Source of the DNA: Bacilli bacterium
GTDB lineage: Bacteria; Bacillota_I; Bacilli_A; Haloplasmatales; Haloplasmataceae
NCBI GenBank assembly: GCA_012513195.1
Contig: JAAZCR010000014.1
Span: 1 to 7,327 of the forward strand
Direction: 5' to 3'
DNA: 7,327 nucleotides
Shown here piece after piece: positions 1 to 4,555 of this stretch; within the stretch, counting starts at the first letter, position 1; each line of letters opens with the position of its first letter. The notes below the pieces were generated by a model, which worked only from the letters and a program-made list of their open reading frames with translations, was not told the DNA's origin and did no database searches. The position numbers and the translations under genes were made by a program.

Positions 1-342
1 TAATTTGTCAATTTGATCTTTTGGAGTTTTTCTTAACTTAAGACCAAATGCCATATTGTCATATACTGACATATGTGGATATAACGCATAGTTTTGGAAT
101 ACCATCGCGATGTTACGATCTTTTGGCGCAACGTCATTCATTAATTCGCCATCGATGTATAATTCACCACTGGTGATTTCTTCCAAACCAGCAATCATCC
201 GTAATGTTGTTGATTTACCGCATCCAGATGGACCAACGAGAACGATGAATTCTTTGTGGTCAATCTTTAAGTTAAAATCATAAACAGCTTGGACATTGTT
301 GTCGTAAATTTTATTGACATTTCTTAATTCAACAGTAGCCAT
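1..342 (-). CDS. msmX: Sugar ABC transporter ATP-binding protein, MsmX/UgpC type (5' part only)
   Basis: This is the N-terminal 114 codons of a carbohydrate-importer ATPase; the rest lies beyond the left edge. It would sit on the inner face of the membrane and power uptake of oligosaccharides or glycerol phosphate. The visible protein shows an A-loop tyrosine near residue 13, a Walker A motif GPSGCGKST at 37-45, the family pattern '[14 protein letters not shown]' at 52-65, and a Q-loop with Q83 in [20 protein letters not shown]. These match MsmX/UgpC/MalK ATPases closely. The ATG at 342 is preceded by GGAGG seven bases upstream. It has its own promoter and a cre-like palindrome just upstream (see separate entries), which suggests control by carbon source. 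In B. subtilis MsmX serves several sugar importers as a shared ATPase; whether this one is shared cannot be judged here because no permease genes are visible. The family is certain; the exact symbol (msmX, ugpC or malK) is less so. Confidence 0.9.
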   Translation of the reverse strand, partial: MATVELRNVNKIYDNNVQAVYDFNLKIDHKEFIVLVGPSGCGKSTTLRMIAGLEEITSGELYIDGELMNDVAPKDRNIAMVFQNYALYPHMSVYDNMAFGLKLRKTPKDQIDKL

Positions 343-377
343 TGAATTACCTCCAAAATATAAGTATCATTGCGTAT

Positions 378-406
378 ATTATAAAATAAAAGCGCTTTAA
401 TGTAAA
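378..406 (-). promoter_or_regulatory. Sigma-A type promoter of the MsmX-like gene
   Basis: On the minus strand a -35 TTTACA (406-401) is followed after exactly 17 bases by a consensus -10 TATAAT (383-378). A transcript would start near 371 and give a leader of about 30 bases containing the GGAGG site. The promoter lies after the stop of the upstream regulator gene, so the ATPase can be transcribed independently of it. This is pattern matching only, but the spacing and sequence are near ideal. Confidence 0.65.
387..400 (-). promoter_or_regulatory. cre-like / LacI-family operator within the promoter spacer
   Basis: The minus-strand sequence TTAAAGCGCTTTTA contains a perfect 10-bp palindrome AAAGCGCTTT (389-398). 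It matches the Bacillus cre consensus TGWAANCGNTNWCA at 12 of 14 positions, missing the G of TG and the C of CA. It lies between the -35 and -10 of the sugar ATPase promoter, where a bound CcpA or another LacI-family repressor would block RNA polymerase. The regulator itself is not in this window. Confidence 0.45.
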
Positions 407-457
407 TGTACATGTTGCACAAGAGTTTTCGCCTTTTTGTGTATAATTTGTCTAATT

Positions 458-1312
458 TTATATTATAAGCGCTAGATAGACAAGCATTGCTTCTTTATAA
501 TCGCGAATATTAAAGTTAGTATCACTGATGAAACGATCAATTTTATTAATCAAAGTGTTACGATGCATGTAACATTTTTTCGCTGCTAAACTCAAGTTAA
601 AGTTGGTGTCAAAGTAAGTAGAGATGATGTTCATCATTTCTGGATCATTTAGATAGTTTTTTAAAACGTAGGTTTTAAAATCTTTTCTAACCTGATCATC
701 AATTGTAGTTAATATACAGTTTCTTAAGAGATCGGTCTTATCAATTATTAGTTTTTGCGTATTATTATACTTTTTAAAACCATATAAATCAAACATGAAA
801 CAATGGGGTAAATATTCATTTACTGTGTATAAATCACTTTCGAACGCAATAATAGGGATTAAAAAGTCACTTTCAATCGACTGAAGCGTGTTTTTCATTT
901 CAATATCTTTATTTTTGGTGACGATAATGATATAGATATTTGACAACTTCACAAAATGAGTGTTAGTTAGGTATAGTTCACGTAATAACTCGTCTAATTG
1001 ACTAATTGTTTCTTGTTCTTTTACATCTAAAAACTTAATAAAATAGTATTTTAATTCTTTAACATTATCTAATATAGGCGTACGGTTAAAAAGGAAATTT
1101 ACAAGATTCTTATTCTCTTCATAGCCAAAGTCTTCACCCAGTAAATCAAACTGACTTAGAATAAGTTTTAATTCATTTTCCGTTAATTTTTCTTTTTCAA
1201 TCCCAAAAATACTATAATCTTTATCGAGAAAATAGTAGTACTTATTAAAATCATAGTTGTTACTGGGTTCAATATAACTAGGACCATAAAATGATTTTAA
1301 GATTTCTTTCAT
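458..1312 (-). CDS. PucR-type helix-turn-helix regulator (YxkF-like)
   Basis: A 284-residue soluble protein. The last 66 residues or so (219-284) form a recognisable PucR/CdaR C-terminal helix-turn-helix: a 'YFDTNFNLSLAAKKCYMHRN' stretch (about 234-253) followed by TLINKID, the same pattern as the 'N.s.tA..L.iHrNTl.yRl' signature of that family. The first 210 residues or so are rich in I, L, N and K with no motif I can name; they probably form a sensing or dimerisation domain. I see no membrane segment or signal peptide. The ATG at 1312 has an AAGGTG site upstream and the stop is TAA. The gene precedes the MsmX-like ATPase on the same strand, and I recall a similar pair in B. subtilis (yxkF-msmX), so a role in sugar-uptake control is a reasonable inference. 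It is divergent from a rhodanese gene, and the gap between them contains a palindrome it might bind. Confidence 0.75.
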   Translation of the reverse strand: MKEILKSFYGPSYIEPSNNYDFNKYYYFLDKDYSIFGIEKEKLTENELKLILSQFDLLGEDFGYEENKNLVNFLFNRTPILDNVKELKYYFIKFLDVKEQETISQLDELLRELYLTNTHFVKLSNIYIIIVTKNKDIEMKNTLQSIESDFLIPIIAFESDLYTVNEYLPHCFMFDLYGFKKYNNTQKLIIDKTDLLRNCILTTIDDQVRKDFKTYVLKNYLNDPEMMNIISTYFDTNFNLSLAAKKCYMHRNTLINKIDRFISDTNFNIRDYKEAMLVYLALII

Positions 1313-1343
1313 AAACTACACCTTCATGATAAACGCTATTAGA

Positions 1344-1372
1344 ATTTTACAATATTAATACTAATAGTATAA
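1344..1372 (-). promoter_or_regulatory. Possible promoter of the PucR-type regulator gene
   Basis: On the minus strand TTATAC (1372-1367) and TAAAAT (1349-1344) are separated by 17 bases, leaving a leader of roughly 25 bases before the ATG. The -35 is weak, so this is tentative. It overlaps the opposite-strand promoter and the ATACTA palindrome. Confidence 0.3.
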
Positions 1373-1373
1373 C
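1346..1373 (+). promoter_or_regulatory. Promoter of the rhodanese gene
   Basis: TTTACA (1346-1351) and TATAAC (1368-1373) are separated by 16 bases. The transcript would start about 20 bases before the ATG at 1400 and carry a strong GGAGG ribosome binding site (1388-1392) spaced seven bases from the start. The -10 hexamer overlaps the right arm of the ATACTA palindrome. Confidence 0.5.
1358..1370. repeat. Perfect inverted repeat ATACTA-A-TAGTAT, candidate operator
   Basis: A 13-base perfect palindrome centred on 1364 lies in the 87-base gap between divergent genes. It sits in the spacer of both predicted promoters and touches the plus-strand -10. This is the position expected for an operator that controls both genes, but AT-rich DNA gives such repeats by chance fairly often and the binding protein is unknown. 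Confidence 0.4.
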
Positions 1374-1399
1374 ATAATTTTTATCTTGGAGGAATTTTA

Positions 1400-1696
1400 A
1401 TGTATCGGGAGTTAGATATAAATGACCTTAAAGATATGTTAAATTTTATCAAGATCATTGATATTCGGAATCGCTCAGATTATAAGAAAGGTCATCTCCT
1501 AGGTGCAATTAATATCCCGTTAGATAAACTAATCATGGATGAGCAAAAATATCTCACAAAAGATGAAGTATATTATATCGTTTGTAAGTATGGTAGACAA
1601 AGTGCTTTATTATGCGAGTATTTATCTTCCCTCGGATATCTAGTAGTTAATTGTCTTGGTGGTATGGAAAACTGGAAAGGGGAATTAGTAAAATAG
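1400..1696 (+). CDS. Single-domain rhodanese (sulfurtransferase)
   Basis: A 98-residue stand-alone rhodanese-homology domain of the PspE/GlpE/YqhL size class. It would be cytoplasmic, since no signal peptide is visible. The family landmarks are in order: the 'IIDIRNRSDYKKGHLLGAINIP' segment (19-40), containing the CH2A-like 'DIR...GH..GA.NIP' pattern, the active-site loop CKYGRQS starting at Cys62 (the residue that carries the persulfide), and the C-terminal 'LGGMENWKG' (86-94), typical of the CH2B region. The six-residue loop CKYGRQ with an internal Arg fits sulfurtransferases rather than Cdc25-like phosphatases. Two further cysteines (72 and 85) are not in conserved positions. The physiological sulfur donor and acceptor cannot be told from sequence. 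The gene is transcribed alone; its stop TAG lies inside a terminator hairpin. Its divergent neighbour is the PucR-type regulator, which could suggest co-control. Confidence 0.9.
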   Translation: MYRELDINDLKDMLNFIKIIDIRNRSDYKKGHLLGAINIPLDKLIMDEQKYLTKDEVYYIVCKYGRQSALLCEYLSSLGYLVVNCLGGMENWKGELVK

Positions 1697-1721
1697 CTTT
1701 CTGAAAGAGAAAGCTATTTTA
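1689..1721. terminator. Bidirectional terminator shared by rhodanese and nadK, containing both stop codons
   Basis: A perfect 14-bp stem (1689-1702 with 1708-1721) closes a five-base loop GAAAG. The left arm contains the rhodanese stop TAG (1694-1696) and the right arm ends with the complement of the nadK stop TAA (1721-1719). The A/T-rich stem base supplies the U-rich ends: TATTTTACATGTTTT on the plus strand and TATTTTA on the minus strand. Confidence 0.8.
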
Positions 1722-2513
1722 CATGTTTTCTGGAAGAAATGACTTTTTAACTCTTCTCCAGAAATCATTATTATTATAATGACGGAACCGTACTTCTTTG
1801 TCCGATAATTGGAACTTGAATAATTGATAATTCTTTAAAGTGATGTTCTTATGATCAATGGTAAATATAATATCACTATAAGAAGTGGGTTTTAACGTGA
1901 TGAAATGTTCTTTTGGAAAAATCAGCGGTGATGATATGGTACGATAAACATTACTGTTAATTGAGGCGATTTCTGTTAATTGAAACGCCTTGATATGGGG
2001 ATGAATAAGTGCTCCACCTAAAGATTTATTAAAAGCACTTGAACCTGTAGGTGTACTTATACATAAACCAGTGCCTTGGAAAGATTCAAAATACTCATCA
2101 TTTATATAGACATCAAGATGTTGAGTACGATAAGGATTGATTAAGGTAAACTCATTTAGTGCTAGATAATGTTCTTCACGGTCTTGATAATAGATAGTCG
2201 CACTTAATAAAGGAAAAGAAACATCATTATATTTATTACTAATTACATTTTGAATAAAAATATCTATATCATCATAAATATAATCAGCATAAAAACCTAA
2301 TTTACCAGTATGAATACCTACAAATACAACCTTTTCTAAGCGGTCGAGATAGTTATGAACTGCTTCTAGCACAGTCCCATCGCCACCAACAGTTATGACG
2401 ACTTCAGGGTTATAATCATCGCGGATAGAATTAACACGCGTAAGGCGTTCATCTAGCGATTTCTCAACTTGTTTAGATAAGGGATCATTTCTTGATACAA
2501 TGGTATAGCGCAT
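1719..2513 (-). CDS. nadK: NAD kinase
   Basis: A 264-residue ATP-dependent (or polyphosphate-dependent) NAD kinase that makes NADP+ in the cytoplasm; the length is close to the short Bacillus enzyme. The hallmark GGDGT motif is at 43-47 with catalytic Asp45, the NE pair at N120-E121 (LNEFTLI) and the glycine-rich 'TPTGSSAFNKSLGGA' segment at 154-168. Nothing essential appears to be missing. The ATG at 2513 follows the relQ stop by eight bases; its AGGTGA ribosome binding site (2523-2518) overlaps the relQ TAG, so the two are almost certainly cotranscribed and translationally coupled. The relQ-nadK order is the same as yjbM-yjbN in B. subtilis. The 3' end is embedded in the terminator shared with the convergent rhodanese gene. 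The link to an alarmone synthetase suggests that NADP supply is set together with the stress response, which is inference. Confidence 0.96.
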   Translation of the reverse strand: MRYTIVSRNDPLSKQVEKSLDERLTRVNSIRDDYNPEVVITVGGDGTVLEAVHNYLDRLEKVVFVGIHTGKLGFYADYIYDDIDIFIQNVISNKYNDVSFPLLSATIYYQDREEHYLALNEFTLINPYRTQHLDVYINDEYFESFQGTGLCISTPTGSSAFNKSLGGALIHPHIKAFQLTEIASINSNVYRTISSPLIFPKEHFITLKPTSYSDIIFTIDHKNITLKNYQLFKFQLSDKEVRFRHYNNNDFWRRVKKSFLPENM

Positions 2514-2521
2514 GATGTCAC

Positions 2522-3178
2522 CTACTGCATATCATGATAACCAACTAATTGGTTGGAGCGGCGTAAGATGAATTGACGTTGCGCTTCCCGAATTTCGTTT
2601 CTAATCTTTGATAATTGTTCATCTAAACTTTGGGCTGCTTCGGCAGCTTTTACTAATTTTTCTTTAATATCGATAGGAATTTGGTTATCATATTTATAGT
2701 TTAAAGAATGTTCAACTGTTGCCCAAACATTCATTGTCATCGTGCGTATTTGAATTTCAAACAGTACTTTTTGGGGCCCTTCAATGGTTTCAAGATGGTA
2801 ATAAGCATGCATGTGATAGGACCGATAGCCGCTTTCTTTAGGATTAGCGATATAATCCCGCTCATATATTACCTCAATATCCGAACGTTTCTTGATTAAA
2901 TTAACAACTGTATAGATATCTTCAACAAACTGACAGGTAATCCGTACTCCAGCGATATCGTGCATTTTATCTTTGATTTCCTCGGGTTTAAGTTCCATGC
3001 GGCGTGATTTATCTAGGATACTGTTAATTGTTTTAACCCGTACTTGTACTGACTCAATTGGTGAATGAGGATTCTTTAATAAATATTGAGCACGTATTCC
3101 TTCTAGTTTTAATTTTAATTCTTGAACTGTTAATTCATAAGGTTGCAAAAACTCATCCCAATTATTAATATAAACCAT
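2522..3178 (-). CDS. relQ: Small alarmone synthetase RelQ (GTP pyrophosphokinase)
   Basis: A 218-residue single-domain (p)ppGpp synthetase that moves pyrophosphate from ATP to GDP/GTP (and probably GMP) without a hydrolase or ribosome-binding domain. The synthetase motifs are clear: 'KDKMHDIAGVRI' (69-80) with metal-binding Asp74, the G-loop 'NPKESGYRSYHM' (112-123) with Tyr121 for base stacking, 'FEIQIRTMTMNVWATVEHSL' (140-159) with catalytic Glu141, and a helical C-terminus (about 170-210). The C-terminal helices are those that build the RelQ tetramer and its central allosteric site in known structures. Length and the C-terminal helices fit RelQ (YjbM/SasB), and placement directly before nadK supports RelQ over RelP. 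The ATG at 3178 has an AAGGATGG site upstream. It is divergent from yjbK across about 120 bases. SAS proteins of this group are usually induced by cell-wall or alkaline stress, but no specific regulator site is evident here. Confidence 0.94.
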   Translation of the reverse strand: MVYINNWDEFLQPYELTVQELKLKLEGIRAQYLLKNPHSPIESVQVRVKTINSILDKSRRMELKPEEIKDKMHDIAGVRITCQFVEDIYTVVNLIKKRSDIEVIYERDYIANPKESGYRSYHMHAYYHLETIEGPQKVLFEIQIRTMTMNVWATVEHSLNYKYDNQIPIDIKEKLVKAAEAAQSLDEQLSKIRNEIREAQRQFILRRSNQLVGYHDMQ

Positions 3179-3222
3179 ATTTTACCATCCTTACTCTATA
3201 TAAATTATTTCCCCACTTCTAT

Positions 3223-3252
3223 ATTTTACCATAAATCATTGATTAATTTGAA
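3223..3252 (-). promoter_or_regulatory. Promoter of relQ-nadK
   Basis: On the minus strand an extended -10, TGGTAAAAT (3231-3223), is preceded by TTCAAA (3252-3247) at 18 bases from the -10 hexamer. The leader would be about 40 bases. The TG extension can compensate for the weak -35. Confidence 0.45.
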
Positions 3253-3275
3253 ATTTTTTTATAAAATTGTATTAA
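3248..3275 (+). promoter_or_regulatory. Candidate promoter of yjbK
   Basis: TTGAAA (3248-3253) and TATTAA (3270-3275) are 16 bases apart, giving a leader of about 20 bases before the ATG at 3300. The -35 overlaps that of the relQ promoter on the other strand, so the two promoters would compete or be co-controlled. The -10 is a weak match. Confidence 0.35.
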
Positions 3276-3299
3276 TTACAACTATGCATGGTGAATAAT

Positions 3300-3881
3300 A
3301 TGAGTACCCATATCGAGATAGAATTTAAGACCCTATTAACAAAATCTGAGTATGAACGTGTTCAAGAATATTTTAATTTAAAAGAGATAGACCCTAAGAA
3401 ACAAACGAATGTATACTTTGATACAGATGATTACTTCCTAAAACAAAGGCATATTATTGTAAGAACACGGTTAAAAGATGGAAGTATCGAATTTACCATA
3501 AAAATGAAGCGCAAGAAAGGTAACATCGAGATTAATCAACCAATTAGTGAACAAGATTTTCAGAATCTTGTAAATAACAGTATCATTCCTAATGGCGTAG
3601 TCAAAGTAGCACTGAATGAACTTAATATAACTACGATCAAAGTAAAAGCCGAACTAACAACATACCGTTATGAAGTTAATTACCACAATTGTCTTATCGC
3701 TCTCGATGAGTCATACTATGGAGACAAAATTGATTATGAACTAGAATTAGAGGTTCCTGAGTATGATTATGGTCAAAAAGTCTTTAGGGAATTATTAGAG
3801 ATGTTTTCTCTACCCCATAGATTAGCGAAACCTAAAGCCATAAGAGCGGTGGAATACTCCCAACAAAAAAACCCAAGTTAA
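3300..3881 (+). CDS. yjbK: CYTH-domain triphosphate tunnel enzyme, YjbK type
   Basis: A 193-residue CYTH/triphosphate tunnel metalloenzyme. The N-terminal ExExK signature is E6-I-E8-F-K10, followed by basic tunnel residues R55 and R57 (VRTRL), K68 and K70 (TIKMK), R123, and the acidic metal-binding strand E147/E149/E151 (YELELEVPEY). Such enzymes usually hydrolyse inorganic triphosphate, thiamine triphosphate or related compounds; the substrate here is unknown. I chose the ATG at 3300 over the one at 3288 because GGTGA (3290-3294) sits five bases before it, nothing like a ribosome site precedes 3288, and 'MSTHIEIEFK' then aligns with the start of B. subtilis YjbK, which is about 190 residues. 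In Bacillus this gene is close to relQ (yjbM) and nadK (yjbN), but on one strand; here it is divergent from relQ. Its stop TAA lies in the terminator loop. Confidence 0.9.
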   Translation: MSTHIEIEFKTLLTKSEYERVQEYFNLKEIDPKKQTNVYFDTDDYFLKQRHIIVRTRLKDGSIEFTIKMKRKKGNIEINQPISEQDFQNLVNNSIIPNGVVKVALNELNITTIKVKAELTTYRYEVNYHNCLIALDESYYGDKIDYELELEVPEYDYGQKVFRELLEMFSLPHRLAKPKAIRAVEYSQQKNPS

Positions 3882-3891
3882 ACTTGGGTTT
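3869..3891. terminator. Bidirectional terminator between yjbK and spx
   Basis: A nine-bp perfect stem AAACCCAAG / CTTGGGTTT with a five-base loop (3878-3882) that contains the yjbK stop TAA. On the minus strand the stem is followed by an uninterrupted run of T (complement of 3865-3871), making it a textbook intrinsic terminator for spx. On the plus strand the trailing tract is only TTTCTC, so it is weaker for yjbK. Confidence 0.85.
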
Positions 3892-3896
3892 CTCAA

Positions 3897-4349
3897 CTAG
3901 ATATTAATTTTGATAGCTTCTTTTAGTGCTTCTAGATAGTTACATTGATTATTATCTTTCTTGCATGGACTACCCTCGCACATTAATTCTTGTCTGATTT
4001 TCCGTGGCAAGAAGGATCGAATTTCTTCATCATTGTATCCTACTTGTAATCTCTTATCATCAATAATAATTGGCCGTCTTAAGATGCTTGGATTTTCAAT
4101 GATGAAATCCAGTAACTCGTGCATCTTCATGTTGTTGATATCAATTTTCTTCTCACTGATAATCTTCGAACGAGTCGAGATAATATCATCGAATCCGTTT
4201 TCCGTCTTATCGAGAATTCTAATTATATCAGCCTTAGTAAGTTTCGTATTAAAGAGATTTACTTCTTGATAATCTATGTTATATTCTTCGAACCATTTCT
4301 TGGCTTTACGGCATGAAGCACAACTAGGTGTGGTATAAATTGTAATCAT
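3897..4349 (-). CDS. spx: Spx-family transcriptional regulator with Cys-containing C-terminal extension
   Basis: A 150-residue Spx/ArsC-fold protein that binds the RNA polymerase alpha C-terminal domain and switches transcription during disulfide stress. It has the redox switch C10-A-S-C13 (PSCASC), Gly52 in ENGFDD (the residue needed for alpha binding in B. subtilis), RRP at 91-93, and the highly Spx-specific 'RLQVGYNDEEIRSFLPRKIR' at 100-119. These separate it from arsenate reductase. It is about 19 residues longer than B. subtilis Spx (131). The tail has three extra cysteines, C124, C129 and C136, and replaces the usual Leu-Ala-Asn end that ClpXP recognises with ...KINI. The ATG at 4349 has a strong GGGAGGG site five bases upstream. 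The gene is monocistronic, convergent with yjbK and divergent from trpS. Several promoter-like elements lie upstream. The family call is firm; the effect of the tail is unknown. Confidence 0.93.
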   Translation of the reverse strand: MITIYTTPSCASCRKAKKWFEEYNIDYQEVNLFNTKLTKADIIRILDKTENGFDDIISTRSKIISEKKIDINNMKMHELLDFIIENPSILRRPIIIDDKRLQVGYNDEEIRSFLPRKIRQELMCEGSPCKKDNNQCNYLEALKEAIKINI

Positions 4350-4385
4350 GGTATCCCTCCCTTAAAAATAATCTGGTGAAGGTAT

Positions 4386-4399
4386 TATATATATATATA
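4386..4399. repeat. (TA)7 dinucleotide tract in the spx leader
   Basis: Seven uninterrupted TA repeats lie 37 bases upstream of the spx start codon. They are downstream of the two better spx promoter candidates and overlap a third -10-like TATAAT (minus strand, 4389-4384). Short dinucleotide tracts can change length by slippage, though seven units is modest. Confidence 0.8.
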
Positions 4400-4429
4400 A
4401 ACTGCGAATATTGTCTTAATGTTAAAGTT

Positions 4430-4438
4430 ATTATATCA
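4430..4438 (-). promoter_or_regulatory. Second candidate spx promoter, extended -10
   Basis: TGATATAAT on the minus strand is a perfect extended -10 (TGN followed by TATAAT). The -35 position 17 bases upstream (4458-4453, TAGAAT) is poor. It could act alone or be an alternative start point for spx. Confidence 0.35.
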
Positions 4439-4446
4439 CACAATAT

Positions 4447-4475
4447 ATTATAATTCTACATTTTTCTTGATGCAA
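4447..4475 (-). promoter_or_regulatory. Main candidate spx promoter
   Basis: TTGCAT (4475-4470) and TATAAT (4452-4447) on the minus strand are separated by 17 bases. Transcription would begin near 4440, giving a leader of about 90 bases that carries the (TA)7 tract. Multiple promoters would not be unusual, since spx in B. subtilis is read from several. Confidence 0.5.
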
Positions 4476-4479
4476 TTAG

Positions 4480-4493
4480 AAAAAACGTTTTCA
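4480..4493 (+). promoter_or_regulatory. cre-like palindrome between the trpS and spx promoters
   Basis: AAAAAACGTTTTCA contains a perfect 10-bp palindrome AAAACGTTTT (4482-4491) and matches the cre consensus except for the leading TG. It ends one base before the predicted trpS -35 and lies just upstream of the spx -35. In such AT-rich DNA it may be chance. Confidence 0.25.
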
Positions 4494-4494
4494 A

Positions 4495-4523
4495 TTTCAA
4501 AATATTTATTTTAATGATATAAT
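4495..4523 (+). promoter_or_regulatory. Promoter of trpS
   Basis: TTTCAA (4495-4500) is 17 bases from a consensus TATAAT (4518-4523), which also carries the TGA extension (4515-4517). The leader to the ATG would be about 26 bases, too short for a T-box, so charging-dependent control by tRNA-Trp is not apparent. Confidence 0.65.
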
Positions 4524-4555
4524 AAAACTTACGAAAGAAGAACGAGGTGTGCAAA

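Noticed and set aside
442..447. Plus-strand TATAAT that could drive an antisense RNA into the PucR-type gene
   Set aside because: No -35 at suitable spacing; the nearest TTGCAC is 21 bases away.
407..457. Possible terminator hairpin (CACAA...TTGTG) after the PucR-type gene
   Set aside because: The stem is only five bp with a 14-base loop and no T-run, so some transcripts may read into the msmX-like gene.
2708..2899. Plus-strand open frame of 63 codons inside relQ
   Set aside because: It is antisense to the conserved synthetase core, has no family signature, and I see no convincing ribosome site.
3288..3299. Earlier ATG start for yjbK
   Set aside because: No ribosome site precedes it, while GGTGA is well placed for the ATG at 3300 and the family N-terminus fits that start.
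3961..4316. Two plus-strand open frames of 102 and 65 codons inside spx
   Set aside because: Both are shadows of the spx coding sequence on the other strand, with low-complexity Ile/Leu/Ser composition and no recognisable domain.
3897..4349. Arsenate reductase (ArsC) as an alternative identity for spx
   Set aside because: The CxxC pair, Gly52 and the RLQVGY...FLPRK segment are Spx-specific; ArsC lacks this combination.
4350..4440. Structured leader or riboswitch upstream of spx
   Set aside because: I found only short AU-rich pairings, with no stable conserved-looking fold by eye.
4547..4555. Alternative GTG start for trpS
   Set aside because: The GTG belongs to the GAGGTG ribosome binding site of the ATG at 4556.
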